NCBI GenBank assembly: GCA_946811695.1
Contig: OX328126.1
Coordinates: forward strand, 82,286,467-82,350,466
Reading direction: 5' to 3'
DNA length: 64,000 bases
DNA from: Gonocerus acuteangulatus
Taxonomy: Eukaryota > Arthropoda > Insecta > Hemiptera > Coreidae
In this document: positions 1 to 10,255 of the stretch, piece by piece
How the letters are laid out: each line of letters opens with the position of its first letter
Position numbering within the stretch: the stretch's first letter is position 1
Position numbers and translations under genes: made by a program
Notes under the pieces: generated by a model
Databases searched by the model: none
The model's input: the letters and a program-made list of their open reading frames with translations, nothing else
What the model was told of the DNA's origin: nothing

Positions 1-115
1 GCTGGCTAACGAACTTGACGTTTCAATTTGGACGATTTTTGTACCAAATTTCAACAAAATCGGACCGCTTTTGAGCCTGTGAATAGCGGAGAAATATGCA
101 TTATATATATATTGT
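1..115 (+). mobile_element. Helentron-like family H, partial copy (H0)
   Basis: The first bases match the conserved pre-microsatellite block of the larger copies at 14849, 46270 and 48277. All read GCTGGYTAACGAACTTGA, then a stretch about an unsatisfied ACCAAATTTC, then an AT microsatellite. Only this internal block is present. The copy is cut by the window edge and the hairpin 3' end seen elsewhere is not found downstream. Confidence 0.6.
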
Positions 116-544
116 TATAATATTTAAAAAAAATGTATAAATTATTAATGTAGCCACACGTTGGTTGCGTCAAAATGTTATAATATAAAATTAAATAATA
201 GAGAAGAAATTATTTATATTTAAACTATTTGACTTAGATAATTTTATAATAATTGATGTTAGAAACTCTTTATCTCAGGGTTAGGGTTCGATTTTCAGTA
301 AAGTAACACAAAAAAAACCATTTTACATAAGAAAAACTCATAGATAAGTCAAATTTCGAATTAGACAAACAAGCATTACCTGATATAAAAGCCAAATCTG
401 GAACCAACCTCAAAGAACAGGATCCTCGTTACAAAAACAGCTTCCTTTTAATTCAACAGCCTGCACTGCTTTCAAAAAGACTGAAACACTGTACAACAAA
501 CTGTAACTGTCTCTTGTAACCGACTTTCATGTGAACCTGGAGCT

Positions 545-740
545 ACCTTTTCACAGACCGCACTTGTAACAGACTGCACTCCCATAACAGACTTTCATAA
601 CAGACTGGATTCAACCCTCATGGCAGACAGGCCTCAACTCTCATGGCAGACAGGACTCCACTCTCATGGCAGACAGGACTCAACTCTACTCTCATAACAG
701 ACTTCCTGTAAGAGACTGAATTCCACTCTCATGGCGGGAG
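545..740. repeat. Minisatellite, degenerate ~25-bp units
   Basis: Imperfect tandem copies of a unit containing CTCATGGCAGACAGGACTC and CATAACAGACT recur about seven times. No ORF is associated. The flanks at 116-544 and 741-1017 are AT-rich and show no recognisable gene. Confidence 0.7.
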
Positions 741-1014
741 CGTCATACCGGTATCCACTGCTAGACCAATATAACAAATAATAATTGTTTATGACAATGA
801 ACTTAACATATCAATGAGCTTTATTGGATTTTCCGAATTTTCTGTGTTAGTTTTTAATTTAGAACTTTTAATTTTTGATGAAAGTTAAATATAAGAAAAA
901 GTTTATTTGTTTTTTATTTTCCGCAAACCTTGTATTCGTCTTTTCCCGCCTTTTTTATACCTTTAACGTTTATTCGAATTTAAAAATTTTAAATATGTAA
1001 TGTAAAATATCATT

Positions 1015-1018
<4 letters not shown>

Positions 1019-1070
<52 letters not shown>
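1019..1070. repeat. (TA)n microsatellite
   Basis: An uninterrupted TA dinucleotide run of about 50 bp lies just left of a GC-rich patch. Confidence 0.95.
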
Positions 1071-1072
<2 letters not shown>

Positions 1073-1116
1073 ACTGTTATAACAATTTTAACATCTCCCT
1101 TGGGGGTTAAAAAATA

Positions 1117-1196
1117 CCCCACGCCGCGCGCGCCGCCGCCGCCGGCCGTTTTAGTCCGGCGCGCCGCCGCCGGAAAATTCAGCCTCGGCGCGCATG
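1117..1196. other. Isolated GC-rich patch abutting truncated Copia element
   Basis: About 80 bp of nearly pure G+C built from repeated CGCCGCCG and GGCGCG motifs. It sits between a TA microsatellite and the point where the Copia reading frame stops. The rest of the region is strongly AT-rich. It may be an unrelated insertion, a rearrangement scar or an assembly artefact. Confidence 0.6.
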
Positions 1197-1197
1197 T

Positions 1198-2721
1198 CTA
1201 GTCTGGATCCATCGCTGGTCTAAAGACCACATTTCTCACTACTTCAATTTTGTTCTGTTTGGGAAAATCGACTCTATAGGCTTTCGAATCCTCTTCATAT
1301 CCAACGAAAAAGCCTAGTTTTCCTTTTGGATCCCATTTCTGATGTTTTTGATTTGGGATATGAGCATAAACCTGACTGCCAAATATTTCAAGTCCTTTAA
1401 AATATTTAAATTTATTTCCAAACCATAGCTCCCAGGGAGTTTTACCTTCTACAGAACTAGTTCCCGAACAATTAAGTATATACACTGCTGTGTTTGTGGC
1501 CTCAGCCCAAAGACTTTTATCTAACTTTTTCGCATATAACATAGTCCGAGCACATTCAACAACAGCACGCATTTCACGTTCTATACAGCCATTTTGAGGT
1601 GGACAATAAGGAGTTGATTTTTGATGTCTAATTCCAAAATCCCTCAACACATTCTGAACATCCTTATTCATAAATTCAGTACCACGATCGGATCGGAAAA
1701 ATTTTACCTCTTTTCCTGTATCACGTTTTGCAAGAGTAAAGAATTCTTTCAATTTTGAGGAAATGTTATCTTCATTTTTAAGGAAATATATTTTTCTAAA
1801 TTTACTATAGTGATCCTTTAGTAGCAAAAAATACCTAGATCCCCCTAAACTATTTATTTCCATGGGACCACACAAATCTGCACTAATTACTTCACACACA
1901 TCCTTAATCTGAGATTTGCTGATATGATAAGGAAGGGTATGTTGTTTACCGAGACAGCAGGCATCACAAAATAAAGAATTTTTATCCGTAATATAATTTA
2001 TATCAGAATTTTCAAGAATTTTCTCAACATGGTTAAAATTTTGATGACCTAATATACAATGCCACTCAAGCAAAGTTTTTGACTTGCAGGAACTAACAAA
2101 ATCAGCACTACTATTATCCCTAGTAAAACAAAATTTATATAAATTACCATAACGTTTGCCTAAAATCCAACATACATTATCTTTATCTACAATCTTACAC
2201 ATATTACCTTCCATCAAAAATACATGACCCTTATCAATAGCTGAAGTTACAGAGAACAGATTAATTTTTAATTGAGGTACATAAAGAACATCCTTTAAAA
2301 TAGATGACACCCATTGTTTACCATTGAATGTTTTGACAGAAACATCTCCAATACCTGTAGCTTTTAACAAGGTTCCATCACTAATTTTAACATTTTTAGA
2401 TACATCATTTATAAAGTCAAAATTATTTAAATTAAATGACATGTGCTCAGTAGCACCACTGTCAACAACCCGTAGATCCTTTGAATCATTAATCATTGGT
2501 AACGTATTTGTCATAAAAGCATGTTTATAGCCTTTATCATCTAACTTTTTATTTCTACCTTCTTTTTCAGCAAGAACTTTACAATTTTTAATATAGTGAC
2601 CTGGTTTCTTACAATAGAAACATAATGGTTTACTAACCTTGTTTTTCGAAATACAATTGGAAGCATAATGGCCTACCTTACCACACATTTTACACTTCAC
2701 TTTGGTAACAAACGCACACAC
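1198..2721 (-). CDS. pol: Copia-type pol: gag knuckles, protease and integrase, 3'-truncated
   Basis: A 507-residue frame. Residues 10-47 hold two CCHC zinc knuckles (CX2CX4HX4C). Residues 87-89 are the aspartic protease DSG of the Copia VDSGAT motif. A zinc-binding HHCC region lies around residues 220-260 and ends in CDACCLGKQ. The integrase core follows, with ADLCGPM, FRSDRGTEF and QNGCIERE carrying the catalytic D, D and E. The frame ends soon after integrase at the GC-rich patch, so the reverse transcriptase and RNase H expected next in Ty1/Copia elements are absent, as is a 3' LTR. The gag frame immediately upstream is in another phase, so a small indel separates them. In an intact element this polyprotein would be processed to mature virus-like particles and integrate cDNA. 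This copy cannot. Confidence 0.93.
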   Translation of the reverse strand: MCAFVTKVKCKMCGKVGHYASNCISKNKVSKPLCFYCKKPGHYIKNCKVLAEKEGRNKKLDDKGYKHAFMTNTLPMINDSKDLRVVDSGATEHMSFNLNNFDFINDVSKNVKISDGTLLKATGIGDVSVKTFNGKQWVSSILKDVLYVPQLKINLFSVTSAIDKGHVFLMEGNMCKIVDKDNVCWILGKRYGNLYKFCFTRDNSSADFVSSCKSKTLLEWHCILGHQNFNHVEKILENSDINYITDKNSLFCDACCLGKQHTLPYHISKSQIKDVCEVISADLCGPMEINSLGGSRYFLLLKDHYSKFRKIYFLKNEDNISSKLKEFFTLAKRDTGKEVKFFRSDRGTEFMNKDVQNVLRDFGIRHQKSTPYCPPQNGCIEREMRAVVECARTMLYAKKLDKSLWAEATNTAVYILNCSGTSSVEGKTPWELWFGNKFKYFKGLEIFGSQVYAHIPNQKHQKWDPKGKLGFFVGYEEDSKAYRVDFPKQNKIEVVRNVVFRPAMDPD

Positions 2722-3299
2722 AGAAGTTCACCTTTTTTCGAAACTAGACGTTCTTCTTCAATTAGAAGGCGGGATGTCAATTCGCTGAGCGTCTGCGTAG
2801 AGCTTGACTCCCAAGCTGACTGAAAGTATTTATACTCCTCTGGCAGAGACATAATAATTTTGGTTATGAGCATTTTCTCTGAAATTTCCTCCCCCAGATT
2901 CTTCATTTTAGTGGCTAAATCCTCTAGGTTTGATAGGTGACTAGATATTCCCTCATTTTTATACTTGTATGCAAAAAACTTTTGTTGTAATACATGCAAA
3001 CTAACCTCTGAAGTCCGGTCATAGACAGTCAGTAGCTTTTTCCACATTTCATTCGCAGATTTACAAGACAGTAGATGGCAAAGTGGCTTTTCTTCCATCC
3101 TAGAAGTAATGATTTCCTGGGCTTGGCGATCTTTAGTATTCCAGTCCTTCTTAGTTTTTTCATCAGAGTCGGCCGGTGGCTTAATGTCATCAGTGCTCAC
3201 ATCATAGCAATTTTTGTTCTTTAAGACAATGACTAATCTGAACTTCCAAACTTCCCAGTTGTCTGATCCACTTAACAGGATTTGGTGATGTGAATCCAT
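2697..3299 (-). CDS. gag: Copia-type gag (UBN2-like capsid region)
   Basis: I chose the start MDSHHQILLSGSDNWEVWKF because it fits the Copia gag pattern (substrate-like NW-W motif) and lies about 125 bp after the PBS. An upstream in-frame Met at 3410 would read back through leader sequence. The frame contains helical capsid-type sequence with IITSRMEEKPL, LLTVYDRTSE and IIMSLPEEYKYF, typical of Ty1/Copia gag. It runs out at about 2697, where the zinc knuckles continue in a different frame. In related elements gag and knuckles are one ORF, so this copy carries a frameshift. Confidence 0.88.
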   Translation of the reverse strand: MDSHHQILLSGSDNWEVWKFRLVIVLKNKNCYDVSTDDIKPPADSDEKTKKDWNTKDRQAQEIITSRMEEKPLCHLLSCKSANEMWKKLLTVYDRTSEVSLHVLQQKFFAYKYKNEGISSHLSNLEDLATKMKNLGEEISEKMLITKIIMSLPEEYKYFQSAWESSSTQTLSELTSRLLIEEERLVSKKGELLCVRLLPK

Positions 3300-3422
3300 A
3301 TTCCAACGAACGAACGAACGAACCACGTGCAACTGTTCGAAAACTAACCTGATGGTTGAACTTATTCCGGAGAAACTAAAATAACGAAAGTTCATAAAGA
3401 TTGAACACACAACCGAGCACCG

Positions 3423-3436
3423 CTGGGCCCATAACC
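3423..3436 (-). other. Copia primer-binding site
   Basis: On the minus strand the bases read GGTTATGGGCCCAG directly after the LTR end. This is complementary to the anticodon-arm part of initiator tRNA-Met, the half-tRNA primer known for Copia. It fixes the LTR boundary and the element's orientation. Confidence 0.85.
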
Positions 3437-3655
3437 TGTTAAAAAAGGTAAGTATTTATAGGAATAAGCACTTTATTATGCAGATGAATACAGATCACGT
3501 ATGGTTCAGGACACTGCACTAGTAGGGAGCTTACAAGTAAGAAAAAAAGGGGTGGGGAGCGCCTGACCACACCTAGAAATATAGTATCGATACACACAGA
3601 AATATAAATAATATTTACATTCAACAGCTTTCCTGCGTAACTGTCAACCCCAACT
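3437..3655 (-). mobile_element. Copia 5' LTR (~219 bp)
   Basis: The inner end is fixed by the PBS. On the minus strand the LTR finishes TTTTTTAACA. The outer end is placed at 3655, where homology to a decayed LINE endonuclease segment stops and a GTTGGGG start appears (probably a mutated TGTTGGGG). An AATAAA lies near the inner third. No second LTR exists in the window, so length and target duplication cannot be checked. Confidence 0.6.
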
Positions 3656-3819
3656 GACCCTGTGGGATTACAGTTCATGTTATGCGAGGCACTGTGTTTT
3701 GTGTTCAGGTCGCATGTGAGTAATGTATGCTCTTTTTTTGGGTTATTTCTGTCCCTGTGAATTTAGGTGATGACTTGACTGATAATTTTTATTTTTCCTG
3801 CTCCTTGAGCCTAGGGTCC
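3656..3819 (-). mobile_element. Jockey-type LINE (family E) endonuclease fragment, copy 1
   Basis: The minus strand encodes CDLNTKHSASHNMNCNP, matching the GDLNxRHTAWHNTRNNP stretch of the clearer family C endonuclease near 21270, with stops. A near-identical segment lies at 12880-12927. The Copia LTR cuts it on the left. A piggyBac inserted at TTAA cuts it on the right. Confidence 0.65.
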
Positions 3820-3917
3820 TTAACACTTTCAGGACCGATGGTAAAAAAATTACCATCGAGTCAAAGTCTTGATTTTCTATAATTATTTAGGCAAACTCCC
3901 TCTCCTGGACACACCCA

Positions 3918-3959
<42 letters not shown>

Positions 3960-5048
3960 CCCCTTAGACTTTAATTTCAAGCCTTTTGACAAATTTTCCC
4001 ATTCTGCTTTTTCCTAAGGGCTTTGGACCTTCAATGGCAGAGTTAAAACTTTTATATATATAACTATTTACAAACAAAGCCTTAGATCTAATAGCTGTTT
4101 ATACTAGGTGCTAATTTTTTTTTAAACTATTATATACCTATTCTTCAATCCAATATTTTTTTAAACTATTTAAAAACATATCCCTATATCTAATAACTAC
4201 GTCTATAAAACCCTAAACTATTTTTAAAATTATTATTTAAACTTTTTACCTTAGAGCACACAAAATGTCTTTTTGTCGGCTTATTCTTTTTCCCATGGGA
4301 GGAATCAATGCTAAATAGAGTCCTTCATTGCTGCGGAAATGGTTGTCCTCCATACGAGATCGCTGACCTCTAAAAGCTTTTGGAATTGCACTATGGTAGC
4401 TTTCATATGTACAATTTCATATAGAATATTTGAATTTATTGCTGTTAAGTCCAAGATATGAAAAAATAGCTTCTTGAACCACTTCACGGATTTTCTAACG
4501 CATTGGATAGAACTTAATAACATAATGATAACAGTGTTTTCTACTGCTCCCGTTTTTTTATTATAATTAGAAACTACACTTGGTTTCAATTTTTGAAGCT
4601 GTTTTAAAATCAACCTTAGCTGAGTATGATAAGTGGACAGCATCCAAATTTCTTTTTTGTCGCAGAAGCGAAGAACCAATATGTCATAACTTCTAAATGT
4701 CATTTTTCCAGCCTATAGCTTCTGCTGAATTCTCTTTTTGCTGACTGTTCCCACTGCTTTCCTAGATCTTTCGTAAAGCCACATAAACGAGTCCGGATTA
4801 CTGTACCAATTATCAAGAAATATTTTGTGCCCGGAATTTATATACGGTCGCAGAAAGTTGGCCACGATGTCTCCTCACTTCCCAAGCACTTTACTGCGGC
4901 ATCCCATATCAGTTTGTTGCTCCAGTGTACACAATAAAATCTAAAATAAACCCGCTTTCACAGTCACATAAAACTAAGGTTTTAATCCCAAACCTGCATC
5001 TTTTCGAGGGAATGTACTGTTTAAAAAACAACCTTCTGTTGAATAAGG
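3820..5048 (-). pseudogene. piggyBac transposase remnant with one terminus (copy 1)
   Basis: Left end: target TTAA at 3820-3823, then CACTTTCAGGACCG and a subterminal hairpin GATGGTAA/TTACCATC. The minus strand encodes piggyBac core sequence in order: FFKQYIPSKRCRFGIKTLV, FILDFIVYTGA, then FLDNWYS (the DNW aspartate of the catalytic triad), then VSNYNKKTG and KWFKKLFFHILDL near 4450. It is broken by frameshifts and stops, and the N-terminal half is missing. A LINE A copy has inserted at 5049 inside the QYIP-coding region. A 38-bp T tract lies at 3922-3959. Confidence 0.85.
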
Positions 5049-5957
5049 TTTTTTTTTTTGGTTTATTTTTCAAACCCCCCACGAAAATAACCAAAGAAAG
5101 TGCTCGAGAACCGACAAGTCGGGAAGTGGAGCAGGGAGTAAATACACCTTGTGCTACCCGTAGGTAATAGAAGGGACGAAGCTAGAAAAATGTGTAAGTA
5201 AAGCCCAAGTGAATAAAATTTGGAAGAAGTAGAGGGACACGGGGAGGGACCGTTCTGGAAGTCGAATAACTAAAAAACTAAACTAACCTAATGAACAATA
5301 AAACTATAACTGAGCGATAACAACGAACAGAGCAGAACGAAAAACAAACAAACGACTAAACTAAATAAACAAAGAACACGAGAAACACAAACGAATTAAT
5401 ATGTACAGTCACTAGGTCTCGTCGCAGAGGTCGAGAATAGTGCGGGTGGTTCCTTGCCATCTCTGAGGGAGAGGTAGGGGTGTCACGTCGCGGAAGAGGG
5501 GGTTGGGACAGTATTGAAGGCTGTCTTAAAATTTGACATGTCTCCTGCGGATAAAGTCCTGAACGTAGGGAATTTGGAGTTCGTCGTGAAGGGTAGCGGT
5601 CCGGGCACCTTGGAGGTTTGTGTGATATACAGCACGTCGGAGAATACCGTTTTGAAAACGCTGTAGGCGTCGCAGAGTGCCAGGGAGCATGTACCTCATT
5701 GAAGGTGCGCCATGAAGGAGGGTTGGACGTATAATCACCTTATAAATTAAAAGCTTGAGACGTAGCGATAGCTGCTCGGATCGAAGTAAATACCCGAGGA
5801 AATATTTATCCGCTGGCCCCGAAGTTCAAAATGCTTGGGCAGAGTGCCATTAGGTCGGAGGCCTTTACCACCCTGGAAGGCGCACACAACTGCATCTGTC
5901 TTTGACGGGTTGACGTCAATACCAACATCTCCCAACACGTCAACCCCAATATGGCAG
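5049..5957 (-). mobile_element. 5'-truncated LINE family A copy with 12-bp target duplication (A0)
   Basis: The poly(T) at 5049-5059 is the poly(A) tail. The family A 3' UTR follows, then the RT C-terminus. The frame at 5526-5738 reads RPTLLHGAPSMRYMLPGTLR and ends IRRRHVKF. Upstream come VGIDVNPSKTDAVVCAF and LRGQRI, with an internal deletion of about 100 bp at 5812. The 12-bp sequence TGTTGAATAAGG occurs at 5037-5048 and again at 5958-5969. It is a clean target-site duplication showing insertion into piggyBac DNA by target-primed reverse transcription. About 14 bp next to the right duplication is non-LINE sequence. Confidence 0.85.
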
Positions 5958-5969
5958 TGTTGAATAAGG

Positions 5970-7287
5970 GAAGGCTCTCATCAATACATAAATTTTGATG
6001 CCTTTTGATGATTGGCTGTTTTCACAAAAGTGAAGCATTCAGAAAATTACGTCCAGGGACAATGAACAATTAACTAATTGTTCATTGTCCCTGGACGTAA
6101 TTTTTCTAATAATTGGTGTTTCCAAGAGTGGATCCTTTGACCAATTTTCAGGAATCTATAACTTCGCAGTATGTTACTCCCAAAAATAAATAAAAATAAT
6201 TGGTTGTCACTTCTTTCCAGGCTTTCAGCCCTTTGTTATCCTCGTAATATTTGACAATTGTTTCTGTAATAAATTTGTCTTATCACACAAGTTTTGTATG
6301 AAGTCAATCGAAAAAAGTCTACAGTTGTGCCGCAGGAGAATAGATCTGAAGGAGATGCTCTATTTCAGCTTTCTTGAGTTGAAGGGTGTGGATATTATAA
6401 TTAATTAATGATGGTATGTCCAATCATTTTTTGGTCATAGCCATGTCCAAAAAAGTGTTTTACAAGGCCCATTATGAGCATGAACATCTCACCCATGCTC
6501 TCATCCACTGCCGTGGGAGATGCAATCGTTTTATCCTCGGGATCTCTCACACTTATTCATCCTCAAAGATATAATAGCACACTCACTTGTCAATTAGATT
6601 CTCTAATTCTCACTTTTTCGTGTAATTTCATTTTCAGGTAGTTCTTTATTTAATAAATCACCAGAACCAAATTCAGCATCATCCAATCTGAAATATAAAC
6701 CACTTCTGGAATATTTTGAAAGGTGTAATAAAGGATTCTTTTATTATGACACTCTCCTTCATGGGTTCGTCTTCAAAAGTATGATTATCTTCAATATTTT
6801 CACACTCGCTCATTAAATTGATAGTTTCACTTTTAGCAACATCTTTAGATGGAGTTGATAAAACATCAGAAATGAATTCTACATTACTTGAACTATCATT
6901 CTGAAAAATGTTCTTCTTAGTAATCTTTTGGTTGGATGTGCTCTTCCTGGTAGTGTAAACTCTCCTCTTGTTCTTTATTGTATGTGTTCTATGACAAAAT
7001 TTACACTGCCAAGGACTATATAACCGAGATAATCACGCCAAAGCTGAATACAAATAAAAATTTGATTTGTATTACAATAAGTTTCTCCATGTAAAAAGAG
7101 AAATTTTTTCGGCCAGCACAGTGAAACAAGTTCCACTGAAGAAAGTGGGGAGAGTGTACTTTTGTCAACGACGGAACAAAAGGGAATAGGAGAAGTGAAA
7201 AAAGTCAGTGTAATCTCTCTTAAGTGTCATGGTAAATGCATCTTGTGTTCTATGGTTTGTTCCTATTGTCATCAAGAATGTGTTATA
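5970..7287 (-). mobile_element. Decayed Jockey-type LINE (family E), ORF1 end plus endonuclease start, copy 1
   Basis: Reading leftward on the minus strand, 7200-6950 gives a knuckle-like QCKFCHRTHTIKNKRRV. A long acidic linker follows (NVEFISDVLSTPSKDVAK). Near 6500-6430 is the ORF1 C-terminal helix region, similar to MFSMxxGLIQTVNKL of family A. At 6425-6350 are the ORF2 start MIGHTIIN and NYNIHTLQLKKAEIEHLL, matching NYNIRSLRPKLAEIE of intact copies. Stops and indels are frequent. The right end (7203-7287) carries family C-like 3' UTR sequence. A paralogous copy with the same neighbours is at 15190-16490. Confidence 0.6.
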
Positions 7288-8190
7288 GTACGCCCATTAA
7301 ATTGATAGTTTCACTTTTAGCAACATCTTTAGATGGAGTTGATAAACATAAGAAATAAATTTAATGTCATCCAACTTATCAGTCTAAAAATCATTTTTCA
7401 TGACCTATTTGAGGTACCAAGTGATATCACATTAGCTTGTATCACTTTTCGTTTCTTCGAGAACTCCTTTGGACAGTTCAGAACCATAACTGGCTCTAAA
7501 GGGTTCATACGAATCGCTGAAATTTTTTGTGGACAAATTTGCCTCTCTGTGGTATGGTAAAAATGAACTGGATACAGGTAATAGTATACCTGATAAGTGT
7601 CTACTTTCATCCTGTACATCTTTCTTGTCGTTATTGTTTACTGTTCTCAGATTCTCCTTTTGTACTGCAATTTCATTTCTAGGCAGTTCTTGAGTTAATA
7701 AATTGTTTGAAACAAATTGCAGCTTATCAGAACTATCACCGCGAATATGAATGACATCCGGAGTATTCACATCCGTTGTTTCACTTTTAGCAACATCATG
7801 AGATGGAGTTGATAAAACATCAGAAACAAATTCAACGTTACCCGACCTAGCATTCTGAAAAATATTCTTCTTAGTAATGTTTCGGTAGGATATGCTCTTC
7901 CTGGCAGTTTACACTGCCTCTTCTTCATTGTATGTTTTGTATGACAAAATTTATATTGCTAAGAACTAAATAACCGAGATAATCACGGCAAAGCTGAAAA
8001 AAAATAATAAAAATTTGATTTGTATTACAATAAGTGTCTCCATGTAAAAAGAGAACTTTTTTCGGCCAGCACAGTGAAACAAGTTCCTCTGAAGAAAGTG
8101 GGGACAGCATAGTCTTTTGTAGACGATGAACGAAAGTGAGTAGAAGTGAAGAAAGTCAGTTTAATCTCTCTTAAGTGTCATGGTAGCACC
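7288..8190 (-). mobile_element. Decayed LINE family E ORF1 segment, second tandem piece
   Basis: It repeats the ORF1 linker and knuckle segment of 6780-7200, starting ATTAAATTGATAGTTTCAC. It includes an open stretch at 7432-7770 (112 residues, MNTPDVIHIRGDSSDKLQFV) that lies in the linker position of ORF1 and is absent from the neighbouring copy. A degenerate QYKFCHTKHTMKK knuckle is near 7930. No ORF2 part is present. Confidence 0.5.
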
Positions 8191-8851
8191 GCATCCCGTC
8201 TTAAAGTTGGTGGCCTTAGACGTGGTCAATGTGCCACAGATCCTGTACCGCCTTAAGTGTCGTCTGGTGGTTGGTGACGAGAAGGATGGTGTTCAGTTCC
8301 ACTTTTCTGCCGTCTTCTAGGTCCTCGGTCAGCCTGGATGCCTTTTTAAAACCAGCGAGCCGCTCCTGCTGTTCCTTGGTTATTTCATTGATGGGGTGGT
8401 CCCAGTCGAATCCGTGCAGTAGGAATCGCTTGTCTCGCTTTTTTGTCCTGCGGGCAAAGGTGTTCGTTATGTTCCGGTCCTCCTGCAGCATTTCCCACAC
8501 AGTCTGGTGTTTGGCATCTGTGCTTATGAAGAGTCGAGTCTCCTCTTCACTATTAGTAATCCGGTAGCCAGTTACCCCACGGGCATGTAGATGAGTTTTC
8601 AGGTCATCGGCGGAAGTAGGCGGGCTTATAATGAACGGTGGTTGGTGGGCTTCCTTGGCCTTTTCCTTTTCATTTTTGGTCGTCTTTTCCTGAGGAAGCA
8701 AGGCAAAGGAGTTCCTCGTTTCAGTCACTGAGGTTCTAGGTATCTTGGGCTGAGCTGTGAACTTTTTGGGCAGCTGAAAACCTTCGTCGTAGCTGTGGCC
8801 ATGTTTCAAGGGGGTTCCATCGTCAGTCTCCATTCCACCTTTCATTGGCAC
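8191..8851 (-). pseudogene. LINE family D ORF1, N-terminal part
   Basis: The likely start is METDDGTPLKHGHSYDEGF at about 8833, aligned with METDD/MEQDD/MEVVA starts of families A and B. An upstream in-frame Met exists at 8851. After a basic KKFTAQPKIPRT segment and RNSFALLP comes PPFIISPPTSADDLKTHLHA, then DKRFLLHGFDWDHPI. This layout is typical of the PRE_C2HC-associated region of Jockey-type gag proteins. It ends at WHIDHV by stop or indel, where the CCHC knuckles should begin. The protein would bind LINE RNA. This copy is truncated and joined to family E sequence. Confidence 0.75.
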
Positions 8852-9073
8852 GTGGAAGCCACTCTCTGCTGTTCATCCTGGAAGGTCCTGGATTTTCGAA
8901 GAGTGGGCAAAAACAGAAAGTTCCCTTGGTTATGGCTTGTTTAGGGATCGGGGATGACAGAACTGGTAGAACTCTCTTCTGGGGTAGCTTCTGTCTTCAG
9001 CAGGATTCCTGGGCGAGTTCCTCGGTTCTGATAGCTGGTCCTTCCTCTTTGGCTGCTGGCAGGAGAATGATTG

Positions 9074-9077
<4 letters not shown>
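8852..9077 (-). mobile_element. LINE family D 5' UTR and 5' junction
   Basis: Untranslated leader of D. It includes GGCTTGTTTAGGGATC (plus strand), a motif shared with the 5' UTRs of families A and C. It ends at a TTGAAGA motif followed immediately by the poly(T) of the next LINE, one of the recurrent TCTTCA-type junctions. Confidence 0.6.
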
Positions 9078-9107
<30 letters not shown>

Positions 9108-9960
9108 CTAAACCCCACTTGAGATGAAAGAGAAATAAAAAGCATGCAAGGAAGGGCATGATGAAAACGAAAATGAAAGAAGAACGTGCAGATATGCAAA
9201 AGAAAACTCAGGACCTCGAACACAACAGGCGTGTGTAAGGGCCACAGTTAGAGGGAGGTTGTGTCCTTATTCTGCATGAATGCATTTGAAGGCGGTATCT
9301 TTGAGGAGAAAAAGGTGTAGGATCCCCGGAGGGAGGTATGTGTGGGGCACAGCGATAGAGGAGGAGATAAAAACGAAAGATAGTCGGAGAGTAGAGAAAG
9401 AAGAAAGGGGAAGAAAGTCAGTTAAACTGTCTTAAGTGTCATGTGTCAGTGTAACTTGTGTTTTGTTGGATTGTTCCTAACGTGATCTAAAATGTGTTAT
9501 GTTCTAGTCCGTCTACTAGTCGTCTTGTGAACTCAGTTGGTCCTTGCCAATGTCCTGGTCGTCCCAGTGGTGTGATGTCGTTAAAAAGTGGATTGTCATG
9601 GTACTTAAGTCCGTCAAAGAATTTTATGTGACGTCGTTTTATGAATTCTGAAACTGGCAAGAGTTCTAAGAGTTTGTGTAAGTCTGGGGCTTTGAGTTTA
9701 TTGAGAGAGGAGCTCGGTGTAATCGTTTTGAGTATTCTTTTCTGAAAAGACTGTAGTGTTCTAAGTATGGAGGGGTTCTGAAACCGAAAGAGTGGTGTGC
9801 CGGTCATAAGACTTCCTTTGTATATGAGTAATTTCAGTCTGAGTGAAAGGTTGGATGAGTTGAGTAAGTAACTAAGATAGCTGGCTTTTGTCCTGACGAA
9901 TTTTAGCTTCTTGATAAAGTGTTTGTGGAAACTGGGATGTGTTCCTAATTGAATCCCCAA
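9078..9960 (-). pseudogene. LINE family C 3' half: RT C-terminus, 3' UTR and poly(A)
   Basis: The poly(A) tail is the 30-T run at 9078-9107, preceded on the minus strand by AAGTGGGGTTTAG, the family C 3' end also seen at 23031. The frame 9487-9960 encodes LGIQLGTHPSFHKHF, SLRLKLLIYKGSL, IKRRHIKFFDGLKYHD and ends LVDGLEHNTF. This is the C-terminal domain of a Jockey-clade ORF2. Finger, palm and YADD motifs are missing because the frame is joined at 9960 to the endonuclease of a family A element. Confidence 0.8.
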
Positions 9961-10255
9961 TTAATTCATCCCAAGGCATTCATTCAAATCTCCAATGACC
10001 AAGTGGAGTAATTCGCGGGAGGGGGTGTCCAGGATAGCCTTCACAAACTCTAGCTGGCCTGGCTGTTGGGGCGGCGATAGACCCAGTGGTCCGATAGGAG
10101 ACATAACCTCTGAGAAACAGATTGTCAGTTGGGCATAACTGGGCATCCGTAATTATCAAGACGGCCGGGGAATGCAGATCCAACAGGATTTCAAGTTCAG
10201 CGAACTTAGGACGAAGGCTTCGGATGTTATAATTGATTAGTGTGTGTCCAGTCAT
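9961..10255 (-). pseudogene. LINE family A ORF2 start: APE endonuclease N-terminal part
   Basis: It starts MTGHTLINYNIRSLRPKFAE at 10255, the NYN-type start of Jockey endonucleases. It continues with DLHSPAVLIITDAQL and, after a frameshift, LLHLVIGDLNE, the GDLN catalytic motif. The start codon overlaps the ORF1 stop as ATGA. The frame is cut at 9960 and continues as family C RT, so most of the endonuclease and the RT core are absent. Confidence 0.8.

Noticed and set aside
545..740. CRISPR-like array
   Set aside because: Units are degenerate and contiguous without spacers. The genome is eukaryotic.
3820..3823. Outer end of a longer Copia LTR (TGTTAA...TTAACA, 3437-3822)
   Set aside because: 3656-3819 is homologous to the LINE fragment at 12880-12927, so it is not LTR. 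TTAA at 3820 is the piggyBac target.
7333..7560. Plus-strand 75-residue ORF
   Set aside because: Antisense to the decayed LINE E ORF1 segment. No family resemblance.
8229..9111. Plus-strand ORFs overlapping LINE ORF1 and its leader
   Set aside because: Shadows of the minus-strand ORF1. No domain, and one runs into the poly(T).
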